Shown here: piece by piece, positions 43,241 through 53,088 of the stretch
Layout: every line of letters begins with the position of its first letter
Numbering within the stretch: position 1 is the first letter of the stretch
Translations under genes and position numbers: made by a program
NCBI RefSeq assembly: GCF_009900745.1
Contig: NZ_WXVU01000014.1
Location: 62,001-126,000, forward strand
DNA: 64,000 bases
Direction: 5' to 3'
DNA from: Chryseobacterium sp. c4a
Lineage (GTDB): Bacteria > Bacteroidota > Bacteroidia > Flavobacteriales > Weeksellaceae
The notes under the pieces: generated by a model
Databases searched by the model: none
Told to the model about the DNA's origin: nothing
What the model saw: the letters and a program-made list of their open reading frames with translations, nothing else

Positions 43241-46018
43241 TTATTTAAAATTGAATTTTACGGTAAGCATGACCTGACTTGGACGAAGCTGAATCTTGGT
43301 GTAAGAAGAACTATTCGTTGACTGATTGATAGTATACGTTTCAAAGTACTTTCTATTAGCAATATTTAACCATTTAATTTCAAAATCTATTTTCTTTTTT
43401 GACCATGAAAACTGGTATGAAACATCATAGAACGCATTGTTGTATTTATTAATTCCATCACTTGTATTCACCTGATCCCAATTGAATCCTATTGTGTGGT
43501 TTTCTATTGGATAGAAATAAACGGCCAAATTGTGATTAAATCCTGTATTTACTCCAAGTCTGCTTTGGCTCAGTCCAATATTATCCTGCTTATTTCTTGA
43601 GAAATTAAGTGTATAATCTATACTTGCCCAGCTGAAATAAGTATTATTAAACTTCAATCCATATGTCTGTGTATTGTTTTTGCTCAAATATTGTGTTCCA
43701 TCCAGGAATGCATCAGCTTTTGACAATGTATTTCCATAGCTCACAGAAGCATTGGTTTTAAATTTTGGAAAATACTTACCCACTTCAACACTGAATTTAT
43801 TACTTTTTGAGTGATTCTCTCTTTCAATGTATTGAATTAATGTAGAACCCGTAGCTGCATCCAAAATTGGAGAAGAAAGCAGATTTCTTTTACTATCACT
43901 CAATAAATAATTTATATTAAAGAATAGATTGTTTAATGGGTTTCTGTATTCAATTCTTGACCCTGCACTTTTTGATGTTGTTTGTGGAATTGGATTGTTT
44001 GGATCCATCACATTAAATCCTCTTGGACTTAGTAACATATATCCTGCATAAGCCGTCTGGATATCTCCAAAGTTGTTGCTGATATTCCCATTCAAGCTTG
44101 CTTTCCAAAATGAAGCGAATGTATACTGAATAAATGCATTTGGAGTAAATGTTGTCTTATTTAATGATTTTGAAACTCCTCTTAAATCATCTTCAGCTTT
44201 AATGCTGTTGAAATTTGCCGGAAAATTAGCAAAAACACTCCAATTCTCGGATTTATAATTGATCCCTACTGAAGCATAAGGAACAATTTCTGTAAATTTC
44301 AGATTGTTTTTATATATCCCATCGTTAAAATTGGGTGGAACATCATTCGGAATAGATGGATTGGGAATCGCCTGCCCTTCAAAGTTTGAATTTAATTTAT
44401 CCGTAGAGAAATCAAAACCTACCTGAGGAGTAAATGTCCATCCTTTTGTAGAAAAACTAATATTGGCAGAGTGTGAAGTATCTAATGTTTTCAGTCTGAA
44501 TTGTTGTATTGCTGAAGTTCCCGGGTTAAAATATACGATTCCGTATTTATCTTTTTCACTTGGATCATTCGGATTCGTTTTTGGAAGTTTGTATGGCAAT
44601 TGTAGATAGCTTGCTGGATCTACTTTCAATGTCTGCTGATCATCCTGATAATTAATGTAGGACTTAAAATTCACCATCTTTTCTCCCCATGGAATAATGG
44701 TACTCAATGAATTTTGGAAAGATGATGTAGGAGATTCTACGGCTTGATTTCCTAATCTTCCTGCTCGATCTGCAAAAGCTCGGTCTGCATTCCAGAATTG
44801 ACTGAAACTTGTAGTATTTTTGAAAAACCCTTTCTTGGCATTCTTCGTGAAGATCAATTCTCCTTTTAGTTTATCTGTATAAAAATTATTTTTTGTACTC
44901 ATGACCACTGTAGATTGTTGTGGCCTTTCATTGGTTGGAAAATAGGTAGTTTCATTATAGTCTTCTCTTTCTACCGCATTGTTGGTGTAATTGGCATTTA
45001 CTTTTAATTCCCATTCTTTCTTTTTATCAATATTTGTTAAATAGTTTACAGACAAATAATGCACATTATTCATCAAATATCTTTTAACGGGTAGATTCGG
45101 AGAACCTGCTTTTTCAACATTCAGCCAGCTGTTTTGTGATGCATTGGCTCTCTTTCCTTCCCAGCTATTTCCAAAGGCAAGAATATTTCCTTCATTTTCC
45201 ACCTGCTCACCCATATTATTGGTTTTGTAATTGACTACCCACTGGCTTTTCTGTCCGAAAAACATTGGAGTAAGTTTTACATTCCAAAGCCATGGCTCAC
45301 CAAAGCCTGTCCCTACTTCACCACGACCAGTCATCGTTACGGAATTCTTCAATTTGATATTGATCGCCGCCTGGTCTGAAGGTACTTTATCCTGAAGGAT
45401 TTTGACCGGTTGGTGGTTTTCAAGAACTTCTACTTTTTGTACAGCGTCTTTGGGTAAAGAATTGTTGATCGTCCCATAACCGCCTTCCATAAGGTCTTTT
45501 CCGTTCACGTAGAATTTATTGATTGCATTTCCCTGATAAAGAATTGTTCCGTCTGTATTCACTTCAATTCCGGGAATTTTCTTCATTACGTCAGCCAAAG
45601 TCCTGTCGTTCTTACTATTGAATGCTTTAAGATCATAGGAAATAGTATCCCCTCTTGCGGTGATCATTTTGGTTTTTAGTTGTACTTCCTTAATTTCTGT
45701 AGCTTCAGACTGCATTTTAAAATTCAGGGTCTGATCGCTGTTGCTGATCTGCTTGGTAAGAGGTTTTTGATTGAAAGCTTTTACTTTAAGATCTACATTA
45801 GATTCCGGAGAGGTAAAGGTAACTTTATATTCTCCTTTGGAATTGGTGATTCCGTAGGCAAGAATGGCATCTTTACCGGGTTCTTCGATGGTGACACTCG
45901 CACTTGGTATTCCTACCCCATCGTCATCTGTAATTTTTCCGGAAATTGTTTTCTGAGCAAAGGTGAACACAGTCACGAAGAGCATCAGAAATAAGGAAAT
46001 ATTTTTTTTCATATTCAC
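43241..46018 (-). CDS. TonB-dependent receptor-like outer-membrane beta-barrel protein
   Basis: A 925-residue outer-membrane protein. Signal peptide about 1-21 (FTFAQ), a CarboxypepD_reg domain (about 22-105), a plug-like region with TLADVMKKIPGIEV and KFYVNGKDLMEGGYG (about 135-220), then a large beta-barrel ending in SQVMLTVKFNFK. This layout is common in Bacteroidota next to GLPGLI genes. Substrate unknown. Confidence 0.86.
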   Translation of the reverse strand: MNMKKNISLFLMLFVTVFTFAQKTISGKITDDDGVGIPSASVTIEEPGKDAILAYGITNSKGEYKVTFTSPESNVDLKVKAFNQKPLTKQISNSDQTLNFKMQSEATEIKEVQLKTKMITARGDTISYDLKAFNSKNDRTLADVMKKIPGIEVNTDGTILYQGNAINKFYVNGKDLMEGGYGTINNSLPKDAVQKVEVLENHQPVKILQDKVPSDQAAINIKLKNSVTMTGRGEVGTGFGEPWLWNVKLTPMFFGQKSQWVVNYKTNNMGEQVENEGNILAFGNSWEGKRANASQNSWLNVEKAGSPNLPVKRYLMNNVHYLSVNYLTNIDKKKEWELKVNANYTNNAVEREDYNETTYFPTNERPQQSTVVMSTKNNFYTDKLKGELIFTKNAKKGFFKNTTSFSQFWNADRAFADRAGRLGNQAVESPTSSFQNSLSTIIPWGEKMVNFKSYINYQDDQQTLKVDPASYLQLPYKLPKTNPNDPSEKDKYGIVYFNPGTSAIQQFRLKTLDTSHSANISFSTKGWTFTPQVGFDFSTDKLNSNFEGQAIPNPSIPNDVPPNFNDGIYKNNLKFTEIVPYASVGINYKSENWSVFANFPANFNSIKAEDDLRGVSKSLNKTTFTPNAFIQYTFASFWKASLNGNISNNFGDIQTAYAGYMLLSPRGFNVMDPNNPIPQTTSKSAGSRIEYRNPLNNLFFNINYLLSDSKRNLLSSPILDAATGSTLIQYIERENHSKSNKFSVEVGKYFPKFKTNASVSYGNTLSKADAFLDGTQYLSKNNTQTYGLKFNNTYFSWASIDYTLNFSRNKQDNIGLSQSRLGVNTGFNHNLAVYFYPIENHTIGFNWDQVNTSDGINKYNNAFYDVSYQFSWSKKKIDFEIKWLNIANRKYFETYTINQSTNSSSYTKIQLRPSQVMLTVKFNFK

Positions 46019-46534
46019 TATTTGATTAATTAGTTAATCATTGTAGTTTTTCGTTACACTTTCTTTAAAGATATATTTTCGCTACAAAGGTTAAATCCTA
46101 ATCACTACAAAGGGCATTACGCTCTATCTCTTCCAAAAAAACCAGATTTGCGATTTCAATATTTAAAATCACGACACCCTGAATAATTAATTAAAATTTA
46201 ATACACTAGTTTTCAACAACTTGAAATAAATATAAAAAAAGTTCATTTTTTTGAAAAAATAAAAATTATTCTCGGGGCATTAGTTTTTAAAATTTAAATT
46301 TAAAAATATATCCCTATTTATTGAATTGAAATCATGTAAGTATCTTTTATTCTTTAATTTATCCTCTTTTTACAAAAAGTGCTAATGAAATAAAAAGAAT
46401 ATATTCGTATCAGAATGGATTTTTATTCATCTATTTTGTGTTTTTGCCCTGTAATTCTGTTGCAGGGTATTTTCTATGTGTTTTGGCAAGAAAATCCATC
46501 GTTTTAATAACAAATTCAAAATATTTGTATTCTT

Positions 46535-46558
46535 ATTTAGACTAAATAGTTAATTTAG
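46535..46558. promoter_or_regulatory. Three alternating ATTTAG/CTAAAT hexamers
   Basis: ATTTAG-A-CTAAAT (46535-46547) is a perfect palindrome; a further ATTTAG at 46553-46558 pairs with the same CTAAAT across AGTTA. Such overlapping hexamers resemble Fur-type sites and the palindrome before feoA. It lies about 80 bp before the Cupin_8 gene. The rest of the 621-bp gap 46019-46639 is AT-rich with nothing else I can name. Confidence 0.4.
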
Positions 46559-46639
46559 ATTTGAAACATAGTTAAAAAAAAAATTAAACACTGGTTCATA
46601 AATATTTATTTAATAATTTTGTAACATAAAATTTACAAA

Positions 46640-47521
46640 ATGGGAATTATTTTAAAGCCTATAGATGTTGTAGATGATATTTCTAAAGAGGAATTCTTCG
46701 AAAAATATCTAAAGCCAAGAAGGCCCGTTGTCATCAAAAATATGGCAAAAAAGTGGCCTGCTTACCAAAAATGGACGATGGAATATATGAAGGAGGTTGT
46801 AGGAGATGTGGAGGTCCCTTTATATGACAGCTCAAAAGCAGATCCCTCTGCTCCCATCAATTCTTCTGCAGCTAAAATGAAATTCGGAGATTATATAGAT
46901 CTTATTCAAAGAGAGCCTACTGATCTTAGAATTTTCCTTTTTGATCCTATAAAATATGCCCCTAAACTTCTGGAAGATTACATTTCCCCTAAAGAACTCA
47001 TGGGAGGTTTCCTTGATAAGTATCCCAATATGTTCTTCGGTGGAAAAGGTTCTGTAACCTTCTTACATTTCGATATAGACATGGCGCACATTTTCCATAC
47101 TCACTTCAATGGAAGAAAGCATATTCTTCTTTTTGATTATAAATGGAAAGAAAGATTGTATCAGATTCCTTATGCAACTTATGCTTTGGAAGATTATGAT
47201 ATCGAAAATCCTGATTTCACGAAGTTCCCGGCACTGGATGGTGTAGAAGGTATTGAATGTTTCCTTGAGCATGGAGATACCCTATTTATGCCGACAGGAT
47301 GGTGGCACTGGATGAAGTATTTGGACGGCTCATTCTCTATCTCACTAAGAGCATGGGATAAGTCATGGGCTGTGAAAGCACATTCATTATGGAATCTAAC
47401 TGTACAGCGAAAGTTTGATGACATTATGAAGTCTAATTTCAAAAATAAATACATGGACTGGAAAGAGAAAGTAGCTATCAAGAGGGCAGAAATTGCTTTG
47501 AAAAGAGGTTTACCAAAATAA
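46640..47521 (+). CDS. Cupin_8/JmjC-like Fe(II)/2-oxoglutarate oxygenase
   Basis: A 293-residue protein with a cupin-like (JmjC-type) fold. The iron triad is visible as His-x-Asp in FLHFDIDMAHIF and a later His in LFMPTGWWHWMKYL; a basic residue (GRKHILLF) suits 2-oxoglutarate binding. Such enzymes hydroxylate proteins or RNA-linked targets; the substrate here is unknown. The N-terminal EEFFEKYLKPRRPVVIKNMAKKWPAY is family-typical. Upstream Fur-like hexamers would fit an iron-dependent enzyme. Confidence 0.88.
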   Translation: MGIILKPIDVVDDISKEEFFEKYLKPRRPVVIKNMAKKWPAYQKWTMEYMKEVVGDVEVPLYDSSKADPSAPINSSAAKMKFGDYIDLIQREPTDLRIFLFDPIKYAPKLLEDYISPKELMGGFLDKYPNMFFGGKGSVTFLHFDIDMAHIFHTHFNGRKHILLFDYKWKERLYQIPYATYALEDYDIENPDFTKFPALDGVEGIECFLEHGDTLFMPTGWWHWMKYLDGSFSISLRAWDKSWAVKAHSLWNLTVQRKFDDIMKSNFKNKYMDWKEKVAIKRAEIALKRGLPK

Positions 47522-47550
47522 AAAAACGCTTCGTTTGAAGCGTTTTTTTT
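47521..47550. terminator. Bidirectional intrinsic terminator
   Basis: AAAAAACGCTTC (47521-47532) and GAAGCGTTTTTT (47537-47548) form a perfect 12-bp stem with loop GTTT. It starts in the stop codon of the Cupin_8 gene and also serves the convergent gene ending at 47563. Confidence 0.82.
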
Positions 47551-47562
47551 ATTTTGGTATAA

Positions 47563-48351
47563 TTATTTTTTAATGATTTTGTAGCTTTTTACAGCCTCCC
47601 GGTCTTTCACTTTCAGAAGATAATTTCCAGGAGATAATTCACTTACATTTACCGTTCCATTCTCTGAGTTCATATTTTCTTTTTTGAGCAATTTACCCGT
47701 AAGATCATAGATGCTTATCTCGGATATTTGACTCTTGTTTTTGATATTCAGAATATCTTCAACAGGGTTAGGATAGATGGATGCATTACGTTTATCTTTA
47801 TCTACCTCTGAAACCGAAAGGTTATTTCCTGAAATTACGAAATCATCTATTCCAATAAACCAGATATCTGTTGTGCTTGAATAGAAAGCAATATAAATGG
47901 TCTGCCCAACAAAAGGAGTCAAATCGTAGGTATACTCTTTCCACGTATTGGGAGGTGTTACAGCGGCAGCTAATGTATTGGTAAAGGCTGCAGCCGTAGG
48001 AGTAGTTGTGGATATTTTAACATCAATATCTTCTGCAATGCTAACACCTCTGTTTCTAGCCCAGAAAGTCAGCTTATCCGAAACCCCTGTCGTCACTACA
48101 ATAGCGGGACTTATGGCATAATCATCATGAGCCACATCACTGTCATATTCCAATCCCAGAAAATGAGATCCGGAATGAGGGGTGCTAATAGATCCATAGG
48201 AAGTCCATGTTTTCCATGTTCCCGAATCTCCCCCGTTAATTATTGTCCAATCTGCCGGCATTGTATCCGAATCAAAACTTTGAGAATACTGTGCAGACAT
48301 ACTTAAGGGCATCAATAAGCCCATCATAAAAAATTGATAAATCTTTTTCAT
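47563..48351 (-). CDS. Secreted adhesin-type protein with T9SS sorting domain
   Basis: A 262-residue secreted protein. Signal peptide about 1-20 (MSAQ), a choice-of-anchor J/cleaved-adhesin jelly roll (about 22-175: SFDSDTMPADWTIINGG, FWARNRG and FIGIDDFVIS), then a type A T9SS C-terminal domain (about 190-262: IYPNPVEDIL ... SYKIIKK) that sends it through the type IX machinery. It has no enzyme motif; a cell-surface binding role is likely. Confidence 0.85.
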   Translation of the reverse strand: MKKIYQFFMMGLLMPLSMSAQYSQSFDSDTMPADWTIINGGDSGTWKTWTSYGSISTPHSGSHFLGLEYDSDVAHDDYAISPAIVVTTGVSDKLTFWARNRGVSIAEDIDVKISTTTPTAAAFTNTLAAAVTPPNTWKEYTYDLTPFVGQTIYIAFYSSTTDIWFIGIDDFVISGNNLSVSEVDKDKRNASIYPNPVEDILNIKNKSQISEISIYDLTGKLLKKENMNSENGTVNVSELSPGNYLLKVKDREAVKSYKIIKK

Positions 48352-48608
48352 AACAATTGTTTTATTTCTAATTTAATAAAAAAATAACAAAAATCAATGA
48401 AAACCAACATGAATTAACCACAAAATATAAATACGTGTTAATTATTCTATTAAATCAAAATTCTGAAAAATCTTGTTAATAATAATGTTCTGAAAAAAGA
48501 ATAGTATCTGAACCTTTTCCCAGGAAGAAAAAGAGATTTACCAAGATCTATTAACCAAAACGTTCCTTCTGAAACGTATTTTTAATTTACAATCTATTTA
48601 TCAATCAT

Positions 48609-50333
48609 TTACAACACCCTATACACAGGATACTGTCTGAAGGTTTTATCTTCGAAATAAGGTGAATGTCTGTAGATCCAATCCAACTGAGTCTCTCCGC
48701 TCTCTGACAGTTTTTTATCCGATGCCTTAGCTGCTTCGAAGGCTTCTTTCAGCTTTTTATCGTTTTTCAGAAGCTCTGCTGCTGTATCTTCAAAGATATA
48801 AGCGGAATAATATTCTTTTTGCGCTAAGATTCCATCGAAAAAATTCCAGTTAAAAAAAGAGTCTAATGCCTCAGGTTCAAGAGTTTCTATAATATACTTT
48901 ACCCCAGGTTGGTCTGTGGAAACCACATAATCTCCGGCTGAGAAGGTCAGATTTTTGCGGGAAGTATCTACTGTGGTTTCAAAATGTACATAATGTCCTT
49001 CGTAAGGATTCTTTACGGTTTTAAAGTCTTTGATCTTATAAGATTCTACAGCAATGGTACTATCTTTCAGAATCGGCTTTATTTGAATTTGGTTTCTTTT
49101 AAATTCTTCAATTACTCTGTATTGTGACTGAGGAATTATATAGTATTTAGGAATCGTGATATATCCCGTGGGAACTGCTGTTGTAAAAAGTTTTATATTC
49201 TTGGTAAAAGGCTTATTTCGATCATAATACAATCTTGGTTTCCCGGAAATTTCACTTGGTTTATATTTGCCTTCATAGCCTTTAAAATCCATGGTTGTGT
49301 ATTGGGTAGAGTCTATTTTCCAGCGGATTCCGTATTGTTTTCCTGCCTGATATTGTTTAAGATTTTCGAGGCGAAGCTGTTTTATTTTCTGATAGTCTTT
49401 ATCTAGATTCTGTAGATTTACCAACATGTATTTGTAAGTAGCATCTACTCTTTTATCATAAGGTTTCAGCATATGGGTTTCAGGAACTGTTCCCAAAGAA
49501 TTGAACAAGGTAGTGTACCCAGTGGAATATCTTGGGGAATCTTCAAAAGAAGCAAAACCAACTTCGGGAATATCACCATGAATGTTAACATAAGGAGTAC
49601 TTTCATATCCTAATTTCTTCATGTCCTCAAGGTTTTTAGTCTGATAGTCATTATAAAAATAAGCTCCTAATGTATTTCCTAAACGCTCTTTAAAAGTTGA
49701 GATATAGGTAAAAGTATATTGATAATCTGCTCCATTACTGACATGGTTATCTATGAAAACATCTGGTTTCAGCCATTGATAGATCTCTTGAAAACTTCTT
49801 GCATTTTTAGAATCGGCTTTGATAAAATCCCTGTTTAGATCGTAATTTCTTGCATTTCCTCTGAACCCGTATTGTTCAGGCCCATTCTGATTGGCTCTGG
49901 AATGGGATCCTCTGTTCAGCATACCACTGATATTATAAGCAGAAATAGCAGCAATAATGAAATTCTGAGGTGTTTTAATTTTCTTTGTTGCCAAATCTCT
50001 CATCAGCATCATCGTAGCATCAATACCATCGGGCTCTCCTGGATGAATTCCGTTGTTGACAAAGAGAATGGCTTTATCTTTTCTCAGTTTTTCAACATTT
50101 TTTTCAGGAAAAGGATTGTAAACCACTACATAAATGGGCTTTCCATTGTCATCTTCTCCTTTTTTAAGGTACTGAATGGTATTAAAATTTTTGGCTAAAT
50201 CCTGATAATAGGCATTCATTTCGTCATAAGTAACGGTTTGGTTACCATTTCCTTTTTCAAAAGGAGTCTGAAATGTTTTTTGGCCAAATAGCAATGAAGA
50301 GCTTAGAGTAAGCAGCAGGTATTTCAGTTTCAT
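48609..50333 (-). CDS. M14-family zinc carboxypeptidase
   Basis: A secreted peptidase of about 574 residues. The signal peptide starts at MKLKYLLLTLSSSLLFGQ; I prefer the ATG at 50333 over the one nine bases upstream. The zinc ligands appear as His-x2-Glu in NNGIHPGEPDG and a His in FIDNHVSNGADYQY, with the substrate Arg region RGNARNYDLNRD. The C-terminal part (about 330-574) is beta-rich without a named domain. It probably trims extracellular peptides. The gap 48352-48608 is empty. Confidence 0.87.
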   Translation of the reverse strand: MKLKYLLLTLSSSLLFGQKTFQTPFEKGNGNQTVTYDEMNAYYQDLAKNFNTIQYLKKGEDDNGKPIYVVVYNPFPEKNVEKLRKDKAILFVNNGIHPGEPDGIDATMMLMRDLATKKIKTPQNFIIAAISAYNISGMLNRGSHSRANQNGPEQYGFRGNARNYDLNRDFIKADSKNARSFQEIYQWLKPDVFIDNHVSNGADYQYTFTYISTFKERLGNTLGAYFYNDYQTKNLEDMKKLGYESTPYVNIHGDIPEVGFASFEDSPRYSTGYTTLFNSLGTVPETHMLKPYDKRVDATYKYMLVNLQNLDKDYQKIKQLRLENLKQYQAGKQYGIRWKIDSTQYTTMDFKGYEGKYKPSEISGKPRLYYDRNKPFTKNIKLFTTAVPTGYITIPKYYIIPQSQYRVIEEFKRNQIQIKPILKDSTIAVESYKIKDFKTVKNPYEGHYVHFETTVDTSRKNLTFSAGDYVVSTDQPGVKYIIETLEPEALDSFFNWNFFDGILAQKEYYSAYIFEDTAAELLKNDKKLKEAFEAAKASDKKLSESGETQLDWIYRHSPYFEDKTFRQYPVYRVL

Positions 50334-50443
50334 TATTGACATAATTTTCGGATTTAAAATTAGTCAATATGATCCTGCCAAAAAAACAAAAAATGAATCA
50401 ATACCTTATTTTTCCTGCTTTCTGTTCAAGAATAAGGTGATTT

Positions 50444-50701
50444 TTAAAGATTCCTTGCCTTGATTTCTTTATTCACCATTTTCAAATTTGTCAGTAAAGG
50501 TCTCATTGTTATTGGCATTGCTAAAAATGGAATGCAGGTTGCGTAAGGAAACCCTTTACTTCCTTTCATCGTAATAATGGTAACAAATGCTACTATTGCT
50601 AACAAAAACATAATTCCAAAGCCAATAGCAAGCCCTTTTAGTGTATTTCTTTTTTTAAGCAGCTGCTCATTGGTTAATTCCTGGAACATATTATCTTTCA
50701 T
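50444..50701 (-). CDS. Small two-helix membrane protein
   Basis: An 85-residue protein starting MKDNMFQELT. It has two membrane segments (about 25-47 and 52-70) joined by a short loop with GSKGFPYA, and charged ends. No family recognised beyond the general shape. It follows the M14 gene's 5' side on the same strand and could be separately transcribed. Confidence 0.6.
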   Translation of the reverse strand: MKDNMFQELTNEQLLKKRNTLKGLAIGFGIMFLLAIVAFVTIITMKGSKGFPYATCIPFLAMPITMRPLLTNLKMVNKEIKARNL

Positions 50702-50839
50702 GAAATTTAATTTCCACAAATATAACTGGTTTCAGGGATATTAAATACTATAAAGAAGAGTGGAAAATTCACTAAGTTTGAAAAGTGAGTACAATGCAAT
50801 AGAATGAGTACTTACTCCTAAAATTATACAGCCTTATTC

Positions 50840-51388
50840 ATGAAGACAGAGCTTATCAATGCGTTACAAATATTGAAAGAATGGATTTCAAAAAACGAAG
50901 CTATTCTTGAAACATCTCAATGGAAAGATGGCCAGCAGATTGTAGAATCAGAACTATTAAAGTTTACTATTCAAACTCTTTCCCGCGAAGAAATAGAAGA
51001 AATAAAAGCTTTTACCCAATATTTACTCCCTGAATCCTATTATCACTTTTTATCTGAAATCGGAAGCGGTCAGTTTTTAATAGGTGAATATTTACCCTGT
51101 TTTGAACTTTACAATTTAGCGGAACTAAAAGAATATAACGCTCATGTACAACAGGAAATTGAAGATGCAGAAATAAACGATCAATTTATCATGATCGGTT
51201 TACATTGCTCTATGGGCGACTGGATGGGATTCTGCACAACGAGAAAGGATGAGAGAAACTATGATGTCTTTTGTCATGAATATCCTATTGATGAATATAC
51301 AGAGGTTTCGGATGAATTGAATTCATGGCGAACTTTTGAAGAATGGGTTATCAAAGCTGTTGAAACGAAAGGAAAAGAAACGTTGTAG
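50840..51388 (+). CDS. SUKH (SMI1/KNR4)-like protein
   Basis: A 182-residue soluble protein. Residues about 50-165 resemble a SUKH domain: LPESYYHFLSEIGSGQFLIGEYLPCFELYNLAELKEYN followed by a FIMIGLHCSMGDWMGFC strand pair and the FEEWV helix. SUKH proteins are often immunity partners of polymorphic toxins, but no toxin gene is nearby. One base separates it from the LRR gene. Confidence 0.7.
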   Translation: MKTELINALQILKEWISKNEAILETSQWKDGQQIVESELLKFTIQTLSREEIEEIKAFTQYLLPESYYHFLSEIGSGQFLIGEYLPCFELYNLAELKEYNAHVQQEIEDAEINDQFIMIGLHCSMGDWMGFCTTRKDERNYDVFCHEYPIDEYTEVSDELNSWRTFEEWVIKAVETKGKETL

Positions 51389-51389
51389 A

Positions 51390-52238
51390 ATGTATATAGG
51401 AACTACCATAAAAGGAAGACCGGATCAATTTATTATCTTGGAAAAAGGAGATTTGGCAGAAGACTGTTCTTCGTTAATGAAAGAGAAGAATATTTACAAT
51501 CTTATTGTTTCAGGGAAACAAATTGATGAAAACATACTGACTAACAGCACATTCTATGAGGTATTCAGCGAAATTAAAATATTGCATATAAAAGATACAG
51601 CATTCAATACAAGCGAGGAACTTTATCAATTTAAAAATGTTACACGACTAGAAATCAAAAACTGTAAATTCAAAGGAAAGGAAACAATAGATTGGGCTCA
51701 ATTGAAGCATCTGGAGGAACTCTTTACAGGTTATTCCAAACGTTTTCAGAATTTATTTAATCATCCTTCACTCAAAACGCTGTTTATTGAAAAGTTTGAA
51801 GAAGCAGGATTTGAGTTTCCTGTTAATCATCAGCTGGAAACGCTTTCGATTGAAAAAAGTAAGGAATGCGTTTGGGCTTCATTACCTAATTTAAAAGGGA
51901 TAAAAGCACTCTATTTAGTGGATATTCCTTCGGTTGTGGATATTAGCTGGATTACTGAGTTTTCACATTTAACGGATATTGATTTTACTTCCTGTAAAAA
52001 CATGGAAAATGTAGTGGAAAATATATCTGAAGTCCTCACTTTAGAAACGATTTTCTTAGCGTATTTGGGAGATTTTAATTCATTATCCTCTTTGAAAAAC
52101 CTTTTACATTTGCGGGAGTTGACCATAGAAAACTGTGGTAAGCTGATGGATAAAAAGAATGTAGCATTTTTAAATAAGATACCTGATTTGGAGTTCAGTA
52201 TTGACATGAAAAACTGTGTAATGAGTAATGACAATTAA
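51390..52238 (+). CDS. Leucine-rich-repeat-like protein
   Basis: A 282-residue soluble protein starting MYIGTTIKGRPDQF. Irregular leucine-rich units run from about residue 75 to 270 (for example LPNLKGIKALYLVDIPSVVDISWI and LLHLRELTIENCG). The 'strand then L-x-x-L-x-I' rhythm suggests a short LRR solenoid. No signal peptide. It is coupled to the SUKH-like gene, so the two may act together, possibly as an immunity or binding pair (inference). Confidence 0.65.
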   Translation: MYIGTTIKGRPDQFIILEKGDLAEDCSSLMKEKNIYNLIVSGKQIDENILTNSTFYEVFSEIKILHIKDTAFNTSEELYQFKNVTRLEIKNCKFKGKETIDWAQLKHLEELFTGYSKRFQNLFNHPSLKTLFIEKFEEAGFEFPVNHQLETLSIEKSKECVWASLPNLKGIKALYLVDIPSVVDISWITEFSHLTDIDFTSCKNMENVVENISEVLTLETIFLAYLGDFNSLSSLKNLLHLRELTIENCGKLMDKKNVAFLNKIPDLEFSIDMKNCVMSNDN

Positions 52239-52260
52239 AGTAGTCATACAATCCTGTATA

Positions 52261-53007
52261 TCACCTGCTTAACATATCTCCATTTCTTCCTTTTTCATCA
52301 GGATATAATGAGGGAAGCAGATCGCTCTGCCAGAATTCATTGGTATTAATATCCATGATGGATAGAGCTCCTGTAAAGGCTGCCCCGGTATCCATATTCC
52401 AGATATTGGCTTTATTGGTTGGGACTTTACTTCCAATATACAGTGTTGGAGTATGCCCGATAAATATTTCCTTGTAAAGAAGCAGTCTTTTAGGATAAAG
52501 TACAGAGTGTTTTTCCAGTTTTTTATCCATAGCCACAGCAGTTTCCCACAGGGTTCTGTCCCAACGGTAATTGCTGGAATATACTTCTTTTTCCGGGCCA
52601 TGCATGGAAGAATATTCGGCATGAATGAACAAACGATTCTGATCATCAACGTGATAGCTTTTCATACGCTGGAAAAACTCAAGATGTACTTCCTGATCTT
52701 CCGGAGAATAACTCTCATAACTGTCTACCGTACTTTTTCCGCCATTAGAAAGCCAGACACCCGGCCCTTGTCCGCGGGCTAGCCAGTCTTCACACCAAAC
52801 ATCATGATTTCCTTTGATAAAAATACATTCGTTTTTTTCGGAAAGTTCTATTAAAGACTGAATAACCTGAGAAGACTCGCTCCAGCCATCTACATAATCT
52901 CCAAGAAAAATTAATCTGTCATTCGGGGTAACCTCAGCTCTTTCCAGTATCTGCTGCAATGCCTTAGCTCCGCCGTGAATATCTCCTATTACTAATGTTC
53001 TGTTCAT
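52261..53007 (-). CDS. PPP-family metallophosphoesterase
   Basis: A 248-residue cytoplasmic phosphoesterase with the full metal signature: GDIHG (8-12), GDYVDG (about 36-41) and GNHD (about 66-69), plus later His residues (FIHAEYSS, FIGHTPT). PPP relatives such as ApaH and PrpE hydrolyse dinucleoside polyphosphates or phosphoproteins, so it may clean up nucleotides produced by its ADP-ribose-related neighbours. It is the last gene of the NAD/ADP-ribose block and lies after a hairpin at 53034-53057. Confidence 0.85.
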   Translation of the reverse strand: MNRTLVIGDIHGGAKALQQILERAEVTPNDRLIFLGDYVDGWSESSQVIQSLIELSEKNECIFIKGNHDVWCEDWLARGQGPGVWLSNGGKSTVDSYESYSPEDQEVHLEFFQRMKSYHVDDQNRLFIHAEYSSMHGPEKEVYSSNYRWDRTLWETAVAMDKKLEKHSVLYPKRLLLYKEIFIGHTPTLYIGSKVPTNKANIWNMDTGAAFTGALSIMDINTNEFWQSDLLPSLYPDEKGRNGDMLSR

Positions 53008-53025
53008 TTCATGCTTTAGTTGGTG

Positions 53026-53057
53026 AAAAGATAAGCCATTATCTTTACATAATGGCT
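53026..53057 (-). terminator. Hairpin after tpt1, possible weak terminator
   Basis: AGCCATTA (53034-53041) and TAATGGCT (53050-53057) are perfect inverted arms; on the minus strand TATCTTTT follows. It lies between the Tpt1 and phosphoesterase genes and could lower expression of the latter. Confidence 0.5.
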
Positions 53058-53088
53058 CTGTTTTACTTCAATACTGTTGTTTTTTTTA

